Shown here: positions 18,819 to 27,944 of the stretch, piece after piece | Layout: each line of letters begins with the position of its first letter | Position numbering within the stretch: position 1 is the first letter of the stretch | Translations under genes and position numbers: made by a program | Notes under the pieces: model-generated | The model's database searches: none | What the model saw: the letters and a program-made list of their open reading frames with translations, nothing else | Told to the model about the DNA's origin: nothing | Assembly (NCBI RefSeq): GCF_012276755.1 | Contig: NZ_JAAXKX010000016.1 | Span: 30,369-94,368, forward strand | Source: Marichromatium bheemlicum | GTDB taxonomy: Bacteria > Pseudomonadota > Gammaproteobacteria > Chromatiales > Chromatiaceae | Reading direction: 5' to 3' | Length of the DNA: 64,000 nt

Positions 18819-19736
18819 TCAGTCGAGCACCCCGGCGGTGGCGCACGCCGCCTCGATCAGGTCGTCGACACCGACCCGGGTGCACTTGAACCCAGCCAGC
18901 CGCACCGCCCGCGCGCTCGCCTCCGCCAGCGCGTGCCCACGCAGCAGGCCGTCGATCACTGCGGCGTTGAGACAGTCGCCGGCGCCCAGGCTGTCGACGA
19001 CCCGCGCCAGCGGCCAGGCCGGGTGATGACGCGGCGCGGCGCCGGGCACCTGGCTCCAGGCACCGCCCTCGCCCCAGCCGAGCACCCAGCAGGCCCGTGG
19101 CGCCAGCGTGGCCAGACGCGCAAGCGCCCGCGCCGGCGGCTCGTCACCACCGTCGGCGCATACATAGTCGCGCCCGACCAGTACCAGGTCGGCCAACGCG
19201 GCCAACGACTCGATCCCGGGGCGCGCTTTCTCCAGCTCGACCGAGACCCGCGCCTGCGGACGCAGGCGTCGCACCCGACGCATCATCTCGGCGGTCTCGG
19301 CGGGGTTGCGGCCCTCGAAGTGCACCCAATCGAACCCGTCGAGCCCGACTCGGGCAAAACCGGCGACATTGAGCTCGGGGAGATCGCGATGATGGACGAT
19401 GGTGCGACTGCCGCTGACGCGGCTGAGGGTAACGTAGGAGGTCGGGGTGGCGGCCCCGGTGATCCGTTCCACCGCGGCGAGCGCGATCCCGCGCCGCGCC
19501 AGGTCGGCGGCGATGAAGCGCCCCCCGGCATCGTCGGCCAGGGTGCCGCACCAGACGCAACGATGGCCGAGCTGCGCCAGCACCGCCAGGGTATTGGGGG
19601 CATTGCCACCACGCGCCTGGCGCTGTGCCAGGGCGCGCACCTCGGCGTCCTCGCTGGGATAGGCGGCCACCTCGTTGATCAGGTCGAGCGTGGCCACGCC
19701 AACGGCGAGCACCCGCGCGCCGAACTCAGAGATCAC
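18819..19736 (-). CDS. PfkB-family sugar kinase (ketohexokinase-like)
   Basis: A protein of 305 residues with an N-terminal ARGGNAPNTLAVLAQLG glycine-rich motif and the C-terminal PfkB signature DSLGAGDCLNAAVIDGLL with its catalytic Asp. HFEGRNPAETAEMM resembles ketohexokinase, so a ketose is a reasonable but unproven substrate. A GTG at 19736 is the likely start, overlapping the preceding gene by 11 bp. The longer frame upstream is a shadow of that gene. Coupling to the membrane SUMF-like protein is unusual. Confidence 0.8.
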   Translation of the reverse strand: MISEFGARVLAVGVATLDLINEVAAYPSEDAEVRALAQRQARGGNAPNTLAVLAQLGHRCVWCGTLADDAGGRFIAADLARRGIALAAVERITGAATPTSYVTLSRVSGSRTIVHHRDLPELNVAGFARVGLDGFDWVHFEGRNPAETAEMMRRVRRLRPQARVSVELEKARPGIESLAALADLVLVGRDYVCADGGDEPPARALARLATLAPRACWVLGWGEGGAWSQVPGAAPRHHPAWPLARVVDSLGAGDCLNAAVIDGLLRGHALAEASARAVRLAGFKCTRVGVDDLIEAACATAGVLD

Positions 19737-21252
19737 GGACGATGCGGAAACCGAGCATATTGAGTTGGGTCTCAGGGGCGAAGTGCTGGCGCGCATAGGT
19801 ACGCATCGCCGTCGCCGGCTGATTGAAGGCACCGCCACGCGCCACCCGCTCAACACAGCCGCCATCGAGGCGCGGACGCCCGTTGTTCGGCGCACCCTGA
19901 TAGCCGGCCACATAGCAGTCGAGGACCCATTCCATGGCATTTCCTGCGGTATCGAAAAGCCCGAAGGGACTGGGCTGCAGGCTACCCACGGGGGCGGTCG
20001 AGCGCCGGTCCCAGCGGCTGCCGCAATCGAAGCACACCGCCCGTCCCGGCTCCTTCCCGAAGCCCCACCAATAGGAGCCGCGCCCACCGGCCCGAGCCGC
20101 ATACTCCCATTCGGCCTCACTCGGCAGACGATAATGATAGCCGCTCTCGCGCGAGAGCCAGGCGGCGTAGGCGCGGGCGTCCTCCCAGCTAACATCGACC
20201 ACCGGACGCGTGCCCCGTCCCCAGCCCTGGTCGTCCGGCAGACGCCGTCCGGTAGCCTGGGCGAAGCGGTCGTACTCGGCGAAGGTCACCTCGTAGGCAC
20301 CGATCAGGAAGGGCCGCAGCGTCACCTGATGGGCCGGCATATAGTCGGTCCGCGCGAGCGAGTTGTAGCCCATGCGGAAGCTGCCCCCCGGCAGCTCCAC
20401 CAGTTCGGGCCCGAAGCTGCCATCGCTCAAGCGGTCCCGGCGCAGCAGCGGCATCTGCGCCGCACGCGGCACCTCGGTCGCAAGCGGCGCCGGCTCCTCG
20501 ACCGGGGCCACGCGCCGCTCGGGCGGGGGCGCCTTGAGCGAGCGTGGCGGCTCGGCCCAGATCAGCTCGGCGGGCTGATCCGAGAACGACATCCCCGAGA
20601 ACCAGTAACGCAACTGCGGTAGGAACACCGCGAAGCTGACCAGCGCCAGCACCAGCAATACCAGCCCGATCACCAGCCGCCCCTCGCGCGGGCGACGCGA
20701 ATACCCCTGCAGCTCGGGGGGCAGTGTCGGCGCCGGGCCTGCCGGCACGCGCGGCGGCGGTGGGGGCGGGGTTGGCGGCGCCGTCGCCGCCGCAGTCGGC
20801 GAGGGACTGACCGGCGGCGGGGGCGGCGGGGGCGGCGGGGGCGATGCGGCGCCATAGGCGCGCTTCTGCAGCCAGGCCATCTCGCGACGCATGCGCTCGA
20901 GTTCGAGCTGGGTCTGGCGTAGCGAGCTGTCCCGCTGCTCGAAGGCCTGCTGCAACCCGTCAAAGGCGAGGTTGCGGTCCTCGAGCTGGTCCTCGAGACG
21001 TTGGCACTCGTCGGTGATGCGCCCGAGCGCCTGCTCCTTCACGCTCAGCGTCTGGCGCAACAGGGTTAGCTCTTGCTGTAGCGCCAGGCGCTCGGTCTCT
21101 GAGGCAATGCTCTCCTCAACGGCCTGCTCGCGGGCGGCCAGACGGCGGTTGAGTCGTTCGATCTCACGAGCGGCCTGTTCGCGCATCTGCTCGAGCGAGT
21201 TACGCAAACCCCGGGCCTCGCCGGCTCCGCTCTCCTCGGTTGGTTCGGACAT
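19726..21252 (-). CDS. Membrane-anchored SUMF1/FGE-domain protein with coiled coil
   Basis: The layout of this 508-residue protein is a long charged coiled coil (about 10-145), then a proline-rich linker with a run of ten prolines (about 150-200). One membrane segment (LVIGLVLLVLALVSFAVFL, about 210-230) and a C-terminal formylglycine-enzyme-like domain follow. That domain has LPGGSFRMGYN, YRLPSEAEWEYAARAG, GNAMEWVLDCY and RGGAF. The catalytic cysteine pair of true FGE is not evident, so another role is likely. The start at MSEPTEES (21252) is preferred to an in-frame ATG 93 bp upstream. The sugar kinase gene overlaps its end. Confidence 0.8.
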   Translation of the reverse strand: MSEPTEESGAGEARGLRNSLEQMREQAAREIERLNRRLAAREQAVEESIASETERLALQQELTLLRQTLSVKEQALGRITDECQRLEDQLEDRNLAFDGLQQAFEQRDSSLRQTQLELERMRREMAWLQKRAYGAASPPPPPPPPPPVSPSPTAAATAPPTPPPPPPRVPAGPAPTLPPELQGYSRRPREGRLVIGLVLLVLALVSFAVFLPQLRYWFSGMSFSDQPAELIWAEPPRSLKAPPPERRVAPVEEPAPLATEVPRAAQMPLLRRDRLSDGSFGPELVELPGGSFRMGYNSLARTDYMPAHQVTLRPFLIGAYEVTFAEYDRFAQATGRRLPDDQGWGRGTRPVVDVSWEDARAYAAWLSRESGYHYRLPSEAEWEYAARAGGRGSYWWGFGKEPGRAVCFDCGSRWDRRSTAPVGSLQPSPFGLFDTAGNAMEWVLDCYVAGYQGAPNNGRPRLDGGCVERVARGGAFNQPATAMRTYARQHFAPETQLNMLGFRIVRDL

Positions 21253-21418
21253 GAGTGAATCGTCGTCGTTCTTGAGCAATGCGCCCACCGGCCCCGGTAT
21301 CGGGAACGGCGAACGCCACCGGACACCCATTGTCCGGGCACCCACCCGGTTTTACCAGATGGACGAAGGAACCTTGCCCTCGCGCGTTGGTCATCCTTTT
21401 CCGCTACTCTGAGCCTCC

Positions 21419-22747
21419 GTGTCAACAACGAGCCTGTTTCAAGTGATGTCCCCGGCCTTCAAGGAACACCCGCTGCGTCATTCGGTGACCGCCGAGTTGC
21501 ACGCGCGCACCTTCGACCCGCTGCCCTCCCCCGCTCGCGTCTTCCACCTCGCCGCCATCTGTGGCGAGCGTGGCAGCGGCGAGAACGTCGAGCACCTATT
21601 GCGACTGCTCGATTACTTCGGTGTCCGCCGGCCCGAGCGGGTCGGTCAGTATTATGCAGTCGATCTCGCCGACGGGCTGCGGCTACGCTGGGAGCGTCAC
21701 ACCGAATTCGTGACCTATACCATCAGCCGTCACGAACGCTTCAACCACCCCTTCACCGACCCGCTGATCAACGAGCTGCCACAGGACTGGCTGCGCGAGA
21801 TCCCGGGACAGGTGGTCACCGCCACCGCGCTGGCGCTGGAGTCGTGCGAGATGCCCGAGCGCGGCAGCAACGAGCTGCTGGCGTTGTTCGAGGGCAACCC
21901 CTTCATCGGTTCCGAGGTCGTCGGTGGCGCGAGCCGCGCCTGGTCGGACCTGCGCATCCACAGCGACGGCTATTCGCGCATCCTGCTGCGCGACTGCGGA
22001 CTGTCGGAGAATCAGGCCGGGCGCCTGGCCAAGCGCATCCTCGAGATCGACGCCTACCGCGCAATGGCACTGCTCGGGCTGCCGGCGGCGCGCGAGGCCA
22101 CGCGCGCGCTGAGCGAGGCCGAGCGGCGTCTGGTGGCGCTGGCAGCACGCATGACCGAAGGCAACGATCACACCCGCGGCGCCAGCGAGAGCGAGCTGCT
22201 CGCCGAGCTCACCACCCTGGCCACCGAGATCGAGACCATCGCCGCGCGCACCATCTATCGCTTCGAGGCCTCGCGCGCCTACTACCGCATCGTCCAGCAA
22301 CGGCTCGAACAGCTGCGCCAGCGCCGGATCGAGGGACTGCAGACCTTCACCGAGTTCCTCGAGGCACGGCTGGCCCCGGCAATCGCCACCTGCGACTCCA
22401 CCCGCGAGCGTCAGCAGGACCTGGCCAAGCGTGCAGCACGACTGGCGAGCCTGCTGCGCGCACGCGTCGAGGTCGACCTGCAGCACCAGAACCGCGGGCT
22501 GCTCGAGTCGATGGACCGACGCGCCCGGATCCAGCTACGACTGCAGGAGACGGTCGAGGGGCTCTCGGTGATCGCCATCGGTTACTACGGCGTCGGTCTG
22601 GTCGGCTATGCCCTCAAGGGGCTGGAGGCGCAGGGGCTGCTGCCGATTGATGCCAGCCTCGGCATGGGCCTGTCGGTGCCGATCGTGGTCGGTGCCGCCT
22701 GGCTCGGACTCAAGCGCATGAAACAACGCCTGCTCAACGGTCACTGA
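21419..22747 (+). CDS. DUF3422 family membrane protein
   Basis: A DUF3422-type protein of 442 residues. The family N terminus (HPLRHSVTAELHARTFDPL) and the DLRIHSDGYSRILL block are present. A long helical region (about 270-370) is followed by two hydrophobic segments near the C terminus (GLSVIAIGYYGVGLVGYALKG and MGLSVPIVVGAAWLGL). This suggests a cytosolic domain held at the membrane. Function is unknown for the family. The start is a GTG at 21419. Confidence 0.85.
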   Translation: MSTTSLFQVMSPAFKEHPLRHSVTAELHARTFDPLPSPARVFHLAAICGERGSGENVEHLLRLLDYFGVRRPERVGQYYAVDLADGLRLRWERHTEFVTYTISRHERFNHPFTDPLINELPQDWLREIPGQVVTATALALESCEMPERGSNELLALFEGNPFIGSEVVGGASRAWSDLRIHSDGYSRILLRDCGLSENQAGRLAKRILEIDAYRAMALLGLPAAREATRALSEAERRLVALAARMTEGNDHTRGASESELLAELTTLATEIETIAARTIYRFEASRAYYRIVQQRLEQLRQRRIEGLQTFTEFLEARLAPAIATCDSTRERQQDLAKRAARLASLLRARVEVDLQHQNRGLLESMDRRARIQLRLQETVEGLSVIAIGYYGVGLVGYALKGLEAQGLLPIDASLGMGLSVPIVVGAAWLGLKRMKQRLLNGH

Positions 22748-22764
22748 GCAGGGTTCGCGATAAT

Positions 22765-23322
22765 TCAGGAATCGGCGGCGGCGAGCAGCGGGCGCAGCGA
22801 CAGGGTGCCACCGCGCAGGACCACCTCCATGTGCTTGAGGTAGGACATGCCGAGCAGCGCCTCCTCGCCCTGCATGTTGGGCAGCACCGTGGCCTTGACA
22901 TCGGTCACCACCAAACCACCGACCTCGACCTGATCGAGGGTCGCATGCCAGGTTGCGACATTGCCGTTGCCGGTCTTGCTGTAACCGCCGCGCTTGAGCC
23001 TCAACCCCAAGCGCTGAGCGAGCATATAGGGCATGGCGACATCGGCCGAACCGGTGTCGACGAGGAAATCGACCGCCTGACCGTTGATCCGGCCAGTGGT
23101 GACGTATTGATCAACCTGGTTGGGCTGGAGCACCACCTCAGGCACCCCGTCGGGGCCGAGATAGGCGACTGGTTTTGGATTGGGATTGTGGCGCTGACCG
23201 AGCTGGGCTCCGATCAGACCAACGAGGGTCAGCACCGCGACCAGTAGCAGCAGCGACCCGAACCGCTGACGCAGGCGCACGGGGGTGGCGATGGAGACGA
23301 GCGAAGATTTCATCACGAGCAT
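22765..23322 (-). CDS. Retropepsin-like aspartic protease (TIGR02281 type), copy 1
   Basis: In this 185-residue protein, an N-terminal membrane anchor (LLLLVAVLTLVGLIGAQLG) is followed by a single aspartic-protease domain. The active-site motif is VDFLVDTGSADVAMP, and the flap/dimer region contains LGMSYLKHMEVVLRGGTLSL. One domain suggests the enzyme works as a dimer, like retroviral protease. The domain should face the periplasm. A paralogue lies at 24070-24591, with rnk between them. Confidence 0.85.
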   Translation of the reverse strand: MLVMKSSLVSIATPVRLRQRFGSLLLLVAVLTLVGLIGAQLGQRHNPNPKPVAYLGPDGVPEVVLQPNQVDQYVTTGRINGQAVDFLVDTGSADVAMPYMLAQRLGLRLKRGGYSKTGNGNVATWHATLDQVEVGGLVVTDVKATVLPNMQGEEALLGMSYLKHMEVVLRGGTLSLRPLLAAADS

Positions 23323-23457
23323 GTCCCTGGACGAACTGAGGGCTGCGAGGCGCGACCTCGCCGACGTCCGGACCGGGATCGGCCCCGGACTGCAGCGTCT
23401 CGCCCGAGGCGGACGCGGCCGGGGCTGGAGTGTAGCGCAAGCGCGCGACGGACGCCC

Positions 23458-23871
23458 TCAGCGGTGGTATTCGCCACTACGCTCGGGCTGGTAGAGCACC
23501 TCCTCGATACAGACCCGCATCAGATTGCCGCCGGGCCGCGGCCAATCGATCTCATCGCCCTCGGAGAGACCGAGCAGCGCGCTGCCGACCGGGGCGAGGA
23601 TCGAGACGGTGCCGCCCTCGGGGTCGACGTCCTTGGGGTAGACCAGGGTCAACACGAAGGTCTCGTTGGAAGAGGAGACCCGCACCCGAACCTTGGAGTT
23701 CATGGTCACCACGGTCGCGGGCATCTGCTCCGAGTCGATGATCTCGGCGCGCTCGAGTTCTTCCTCGAGGTTGTCACGCCCGGGCACGCCGTCGCTGGGC
23801 AGGGAGTCGAGCAGCCGCTGCAGACGCTCGAAGTCGGTTTCTGAAACGATCAGGGATGGTTTCTGGCTCAC
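23458..23871 (-). CDS. rnk: Regulator of nucleoside diphosphate kinase (GreA/B-like)
   Basis: A 137-residue Rnk protein. It has a short N-terminal coiled coil (SLIVSETDFERLQRLLDSL...LEEELERAEII) and a C-terminal FKBP-like GreA/GreB domain (VRVRVSSSNETFVLTLVYP, VSILAPVGSALLGLSEGDEI). The family binds RNA polymerase near the secondary channel without cleavage activity. It is flanked on both sides by retropepsin-like genes on the same strand. Confidence 0.9.
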   Translation of the reverse strand: MSQKPSLIVSETDFERLQRLLDSLPSDGVPGRDNLEEELERAEIIDSEQMPATVVTMNSKVRVRVSSSNETFVLTLVYPKDVDPEGGTVSILAPVGSALLGLSEGDEIDWPRPGGNLMRVCIEEVLYQPERSGEYHR

Positions 23872-24069
23872 GTTGTCATCTCGATGGAAAAGGCCAAACC
23901 GAGCCCCCGCTCACGGGGCGCTCGACATCAGGGTTCGGGGACCGCGGCGGATGCGCCACGCGGCCCCGGATTGGTGCAGCGTTCGCTGCCCGTGCCAGCC
24001 CATCCAGGCCGGCCCACGGTCGAGCACGCCACCGATCGGCGGCGTCTCGGCAGGACAGGGCGCCGCGAC

Positions 24070-24591
24070 TCAACCCGGCGGCGGTCTCAGGGTCAGGGTC
24101 TCGCCACGCTGGACGAGTTCGAGACGCCCGAGGAAACTCATCCCCAGCAACACCTCGTTGCCGGACATGTTCGGCAACACGGCGGCACGCACGTCGTGCG
24201 CGATCAGGCCGCCGAGTTCGACGCGAGCCAAGCGCGTACGCCAGACCCGCACCTCGCCATTGGCGGTCCGACTGATCCCCCCGGGACGCAGCTCCAGCCC
24301 CAGACGTTGCGCCAATGCCAGCGGCAAGGCGACGGCGGTGGCTCCAGTATCGACCAGGAAGCGCACCGGCTCACCATCGATCCGGCCATCGGCGACATAG
24401 TGCCCGGCACGATTGCGCTCGAGCACCACGCCGGGAGTGCCGTCCGAGTCGACGAAGAGCCGCGGCGGCGGTGCCCGATCATGCTCGAGCAGACCACCGA
24501 ACAACAGCGCCAGCAGCCCGAGCGCGACCACCCAGGCGGCCAACAGCATCACCCGGCCGATGCGCTGGGGCTGCTCATCGGCTCGTGACAT
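24070..24591 (-). CDS. Retropepsin-like aspartic protease (TIGR02281 type), copy 2
   Basis: This 173-residue protein has the same design as the 22765 gene. An N-terminal membrane segment (VMLLAAWVVALGLLALLFGGLL) precedes a domain with active site VRFLVDTGATAVALP. Conserved blocks LAQRLGLELRPGG, LPNMSGNEVLLGMSFLG and RGETLTLRP align with copy 1. The two are clearly paralogous but well diverged in the N-terminal third. A periplasm-facing dimeric protease is likely; targets are unknown. Confidence 0.85.
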   Translation of the reverse strand: MSRADEQPQRIGRVMLLAAWVVALGLLALLFGGLLEHDRAPPPRLFVDSDGTPGVVLERNRAGHYVADGRIDGEPVRFLVDTGATAVALPLALAQRLGLELRPGGISRTANGEVRVWRTRLARVELGGLIAHDVRAAVLPNMSGNEVLLGMSFLGRLELVQRGETLTLRPPPG

Positions 24592-25001
24592 CAGTATCCG
24601 AGGGCCGGGAGGAGGACACGGGATCTGGGGATCGAGTCAGGCGGGCGCCTCAGCGGCACACCCACCGGCATCCGACCGCCCCGCCGCCACGCGAGGCCAG
24701 CGACGGCGGCCCAACATCCGGGGACGGGACCAACAACCATCGATGTGCGCACGACATGTCGATCCTCCCTTCGCGCGTGAATGAGACGGGCCAAGCGCCC
24801 TGCCCGAGGTTGCCAACAGGCGCGGGCAAAAGCAAGCCGACCACCACGCCACGATCTAAGGATCAGTCGCCAGAGCACGACCCCGGCCACTTGCCAGTGG
24901 CGGCACCCGTTCAGCGCAGCCGGTCGAGACCGGCGCAACGCGCGACATGCACCACCGTGACCGCAACCTCGCCCCCGGCCACGCCGAAGCGCGCTATCGG
25001 A
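24592..25001. other. Non-coding stretch
   Basis: About 410 bp with no supportable gene. The frames that stay open here have no start context and Arg/Pro-rich, shadow-like composition. I see a short AGGCGggCGCCT palindrome near 24648 and nothing else of note. Confidence 0.5.
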
Positions 25002-25325
25002 TCAGTAACGCACGCAGCGCCCGCGCTGGCCCAGCGCCAACCCCGGAGGACAGGGGCGTCCCTCGGCGGGCGGGGCATAACGACGCGGTGGCGGCGGACG
25101 ACGGGCAGCGTTCTCGGCATCGATCAGATAGCCGCCGAGGGCACCGGCGCCGGCGCCGATCAGCGCACCCTTACCGGCATCGGCACTCAGCGAACCGATC
25201 GCCGCGCCGGTGGCCGCCCCCATCAGTGCGCCACCCGTGGTGGCGCGACCCGGCTGGTTGGCGCAGCCAGCCAGGCAGAGCACGGCGAGGATCGATAACG
25301 CGGAAACACCGATTCGAGCAGACAT
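25002..25325 (-). CDS. Glycine-zipper lipoprotein
   Basis: A protein of 107 residues. A signal peptide ends in lipobox LCLAGC, so the mature protein is lipid-modified at that cysteine. Next come glycine-zipper repeats (GGALMGAATGAAIGSL, GALIGAGAGALGGYLI), then a proline-rich tail with two cysteines (RPCPPGLALGQRGRCVRY). It probably sits in the outer membrane; a structural or stress role is inferred from similar Gly-zipper lipoproteins. Confidence 0.8.
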   Translation of the reverse strand: MSARIGVSALSILAVLCLAGCANQPGRATTGGALMGAATGAAIGSLSADAGKGALIGAGAGALGGYLIDAENAARRPPPPRRYAPPAEGRPCPPGLALGQRGRCVRY

Positions 25326-25355
25326 AGCACAAGGACCTCCGAGGTGGCGACAGGA

Positions 25356-25640
25356 TCAGCGACGGAAATGGCGGCGCTTCATCAGATAACGCAGTCGTGT
25401 CATGGTGGCCTGGTTGAAACGACCGGTCACCGCCAAACCGTGATGACGTTGGAAGCGCTTGAGCGCAGCTCGAGTGGCAGGACCATAGACCCCGTCTGCG
25501 GGGCCGGGGCGGTAACCGAGCTCCTGGAGTGCAACCTGCCCACGCTCGACCGTGGCCGACGCGGCGTGCACCGGCGCACCGAGCACCACCAGACAGAGGA
25601 TTGCGGACAGGATGGCGAGACGCGACGGAGTACTGCGCAT
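25356..25640 (-). CDS. Exported peptidoglycan-binding domain protein
   Basis: This 94-residue protein starts at MRSTPSRLAIL. An AGGAG ribosome site lies five bases before this ATG, between it and an earlier in-frame ATG at 25652, and decides the start. A signal peptide (to about APVHAASA) is followed by one PG_binding_1 repeat (VALQELGYRPGPADGVYGPATRAALKRFQ). No catalytic domain is attached, so it may be a small cell-wall-binding protein. Confidence 0.8.
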   Translation of the reverse strand: MRSTPSRLAILSAILCLVVLGAPVHAASATVERGQVALQELGYRPGPADGVYGPATRAALKRFQRHHGLAVTGRFNQATMTRLRYLMKRRHFRR

Positions 25641-25795
25641 GGGGCTCCTCATGGTTGGCAAGACTGGACCGGAATGATCCGTGGCCACGGGGCCACGGTG
25701 AACCCAGGCAGTCTAGCCTCCCCACCCCTGCGATTGAAGACGACGCCGGGACGAGACGCAGCAGGCGCGCCCCGCCCCGGCCATCACCTCAGCAC

Positions 25796-25936
25796 TCAGC
25801 GATTTTCCTTGGTCTTGTTGGTGAACGAGCGCACCGTCCCGACCACACGCTCCTGCAGCTCGCGCGCCCATGGCGGCTGCTGCCAGTTCCAGCCGATGAT
25901 GATGCCGACAACCAGGAATAACAGGGCATACAACAT
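25796..25936 (-). CDS. Small single-pass membrane protein, 46 residues
   Basis: This short frame starts with ATG after a GGGGAG ribosome site about 9 bases upstream. The product begins MLYALLFLVVGIIIGWNW, a single hydrophobic helix. It continues with an amphipathic basic tail containing QQPPWARELQ and ends SFTNKTKENR. Codon use looks like real coding sequence. No family is recognised. The neighbours are the peptidoglycan-binding gene and an integral membrane protein gene on the same strand. Confidence 0.55.
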   Translation of the reverse strand: MLYALLFLVVGIIIGWNWQQPPWARELQERVVGTVRSFTNKTKENR

Positions 25937-26048
25937 GATGAAGCTCTCCCCATCAGTGACATGCAACACAATGGATGAAATACAACCACTCTTTTAGCAA
26001 GGTTGTAGACCTGAGATTAGCCTAAAAGCTCCCGCTTCGCTCAGTCGA

Positions 26049-26813
26049 TCAGGCGAGCATCTTCAGCTCGACACCAAGCGACTCCAGCAGCAGCCCGGTG
26101 AGCGCTCCCCCGCAGGCGCCGCCAAGCAGTCCCGCCGGGACCTCGGCGAGGATGGCCTCGAAGGCGGCACCGGGGGCGGCATGCAGCCCTGCGGTGGTGC
26201 CACCGACGATCCAGACGCTGGCCCCGACCACGGCGGCGATCAACCCCGCCACCACCGGCGCCGAGAGCCCGGGCGGCAACCAGGCCGAGGCCCCCACCAG
26301 CCGCCGCACCGAGAATTGATAGATAGATCCGACCAGCGCCACCACGGCAGCGGCAAGCGCGAACATGCCGACCTCCACACCAGTGAGATCCAGCACCAGC
26401 GCCAACCCCGCGCCAGCCAGCAACCCGGCCAGCAAGCCGCTGAAGGTCTGCGCCAGTGGCCGTGCGCCACGACCGATCGCCCAGGCATAGAAGACCCCGA
26501 CCAGCACCCCGGCGAGACCGGCGAGGCCGGCGATCAACGGCAACCGGACCTGGTGCCCGGTCGCGATCAGATAGGCGATCGAGGCCAGCACCCCGGCCAT
26601 GGCACCGGCCAAAGCCACCGGCATGGCGCTGTAGAAGGCCGTCGTGGTCGTCGCGGCGATGGTCGTGGCGACCACCAACGCCAGCCACGCACTGTCCCCG
26701 ACGCCGAGCAACAATTGATGCAGCCCCGCAAACAGGGCGCCGAACAGCGCCCCGGCGAGCCCCCAGACGAACAATCCCATGAAGATGGCCGTGGCCTTGT
26801 CCTGATCTCGCAT
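26049..26813 (-). CDS. Polytopic membrane protein of unknown function
   Basis: The 254-residue product contains about seven to eight hydrophobic segments rich in Ala, Gly and Leu. It begins MRDQDKATAIFMGLFVWGLAGALFGALFAG. Loops are short and there is no recognisable transporter motif. The start at 26813 is preferred to one 39 bp upstream because the charged MRDQDK leader precedes the first helix directly. It is divergent from the uncharacterised gene at 26989. Confidence 0.65.
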   Translation of the reverse strand: MRDQDKATAIFMGLFVWGLAGALFGALFAGLHQLLLGVGDSAWLALVVATTIAATTTTAFYSAMPVALAGAMAGVLASIAYLIATGHQVRLPLIAGLAGLAGVLVGVFYAWAIGRGARPLAQTFSGLLAGLLAGAGLALVLDLTGVEVGMFALAAAVVALVGSIYQFSVRRLVGASAWLPPGLSAPVVAGLIAAVVGASVWIVGGTTAGLHAAPGAAFEAILAEVPAGLLGGACGGALTGLLLESLGVELKMLA

Positions 26814-26988
26814 TGACGCCCTCTCAACGAGCTGGATGCGAACGGGCGCCACTGGCGCCGCCCCCTCCGGGCAACGGCCGTAACCCTCGCCCCGGTGTCT
26901 GAGCCCAGCGCCGCGTCAAGGGCTGACGAGGCGTCTGCTCTTCTCTAAACTGCGCCCCATTGCGGTCATTTCGATCCCCCAGCGACGC

Positions 26989-27930
26989 ATGTCCCAAACC
27001 ACCGCCAACGGCACCAGACGCGAGATCGACGGCGACACCCGGGTGCACTACGACGGCTACTGGATCAAGTACTACGAGCCGCCCGCCGACACCCTCGAGA
27101 CCAAGCGCCAGCTGATCCAGGCGCTGACCCGACGGCTGTTCAACCACGTCGAGCACGGTATCAACATCCCAGGCGCGCGGCTCGACGAGGCGCGTGCGGC
27201 CTATGAGGCCGAGGACGACCCGGCACGCAAACGCGTCAATGGCGCCATGCTCGCCGGCGCCCTATTCAACCGTGCCGCCGATATCTTCAGCTGTCTGGTC
27301 GAACTCCAGGCCACCGGGGTCGAGATCGGCCCCGACAACAGCCTGATGCGCGAGTGCGGGCACTACCTGCTCGAGGCCCTCGAACTCGGCAAGATCGTCC
27401 GTCACCGCGGCGGTGACGAGGGGATTGACGAACTCTGGGGCGAGCCATTCAAGGCCTTCTCGATGCCGATCGCCACCTTCTACGAGAGCCGCTACATCAA
27501 GATCGCCATGACCATGCGCGACATCGACCGCATCGCCACCGCGATCCGGTCGGGCTTCGCTGCCAGCCGTCAGTTCCCGGATATTGGCGCGCGCATCGAC
27601 CCACTGGCCGAGACGGCCAAGCGCAAGTGCGAGATCCTACGCACCGATCCGAGCATCTTCGAGGTCTGGCCGGCCTTCGCCGTCGCCAGTGACCGGCTCT
27701 GCGAACTCGAGCCCCAGATTCCGGCAAACGCCGGCACCCTAGCCATCCGCGAGGCACTCGAGGGCTCGCGACTGCTGTGCGAGGGCGCCGAGCTGATCCG
27801 CTTCATTGTCCGCGCGCGCGTCCCCATGCCCAAGAGCACCCACGAGTACATCGACCGCTGCGTCCAGTTCCGCCAGACCTTCTTCGGTCCGACTGCGGAC
27901 GAGCGCAAGAGCCCAAGCACCACCCACTGA
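26989..27930 (+). CDS. Conserved-looking cytosolic protein, unknown
   Basis: A 313-residue protein with no signal peptide or membrane helix. It is mostly helical and charged. Recognisable stretches are VHYDGYWIKYYEPPADTL near the start and EPFKAFSMPIATFYESRYIK in the middle. I do not recognise the family. Codon use is like the neighbours, and it ends 14 bp before an esterase gene on the same strand, so the two may be co-transcribed. Confidence 0.7.
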   Translation: MSQTTANGTRREIDGDTRVHYDGYWIKYYEPPADTLETKRQLIQALTRRLFNHVEHGINIPGARLDEARAAYEAEDDPARKRVNGAMLAGALFNRAADIFSCLVELQATGVEIGPDNSLMRECGHYLLEALELGKIVRHRGGDEGIDELWGEPFKAFSMPIATFYESRYIKIAMTMRDIDRIATAIRSGFAASRQFPDIGARIDPLAETAKRKCEILRTDPSIFEVWPAFAVASDRLCELEPQIPANAGTLAIREALEGSRLLCEGAELIRFIVRARVPMPKSTHEYIDRCVQFRQTFFGPTADERKSPSTTH

Positions 27931-27944
27931 GCCGATCCTGCCCC

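Noticed and set aside
24592..24938. 115-residue minus-strand frame
   Set aside because: Trp/Arg-rich shadow composition, no start context and no recognisable domain.
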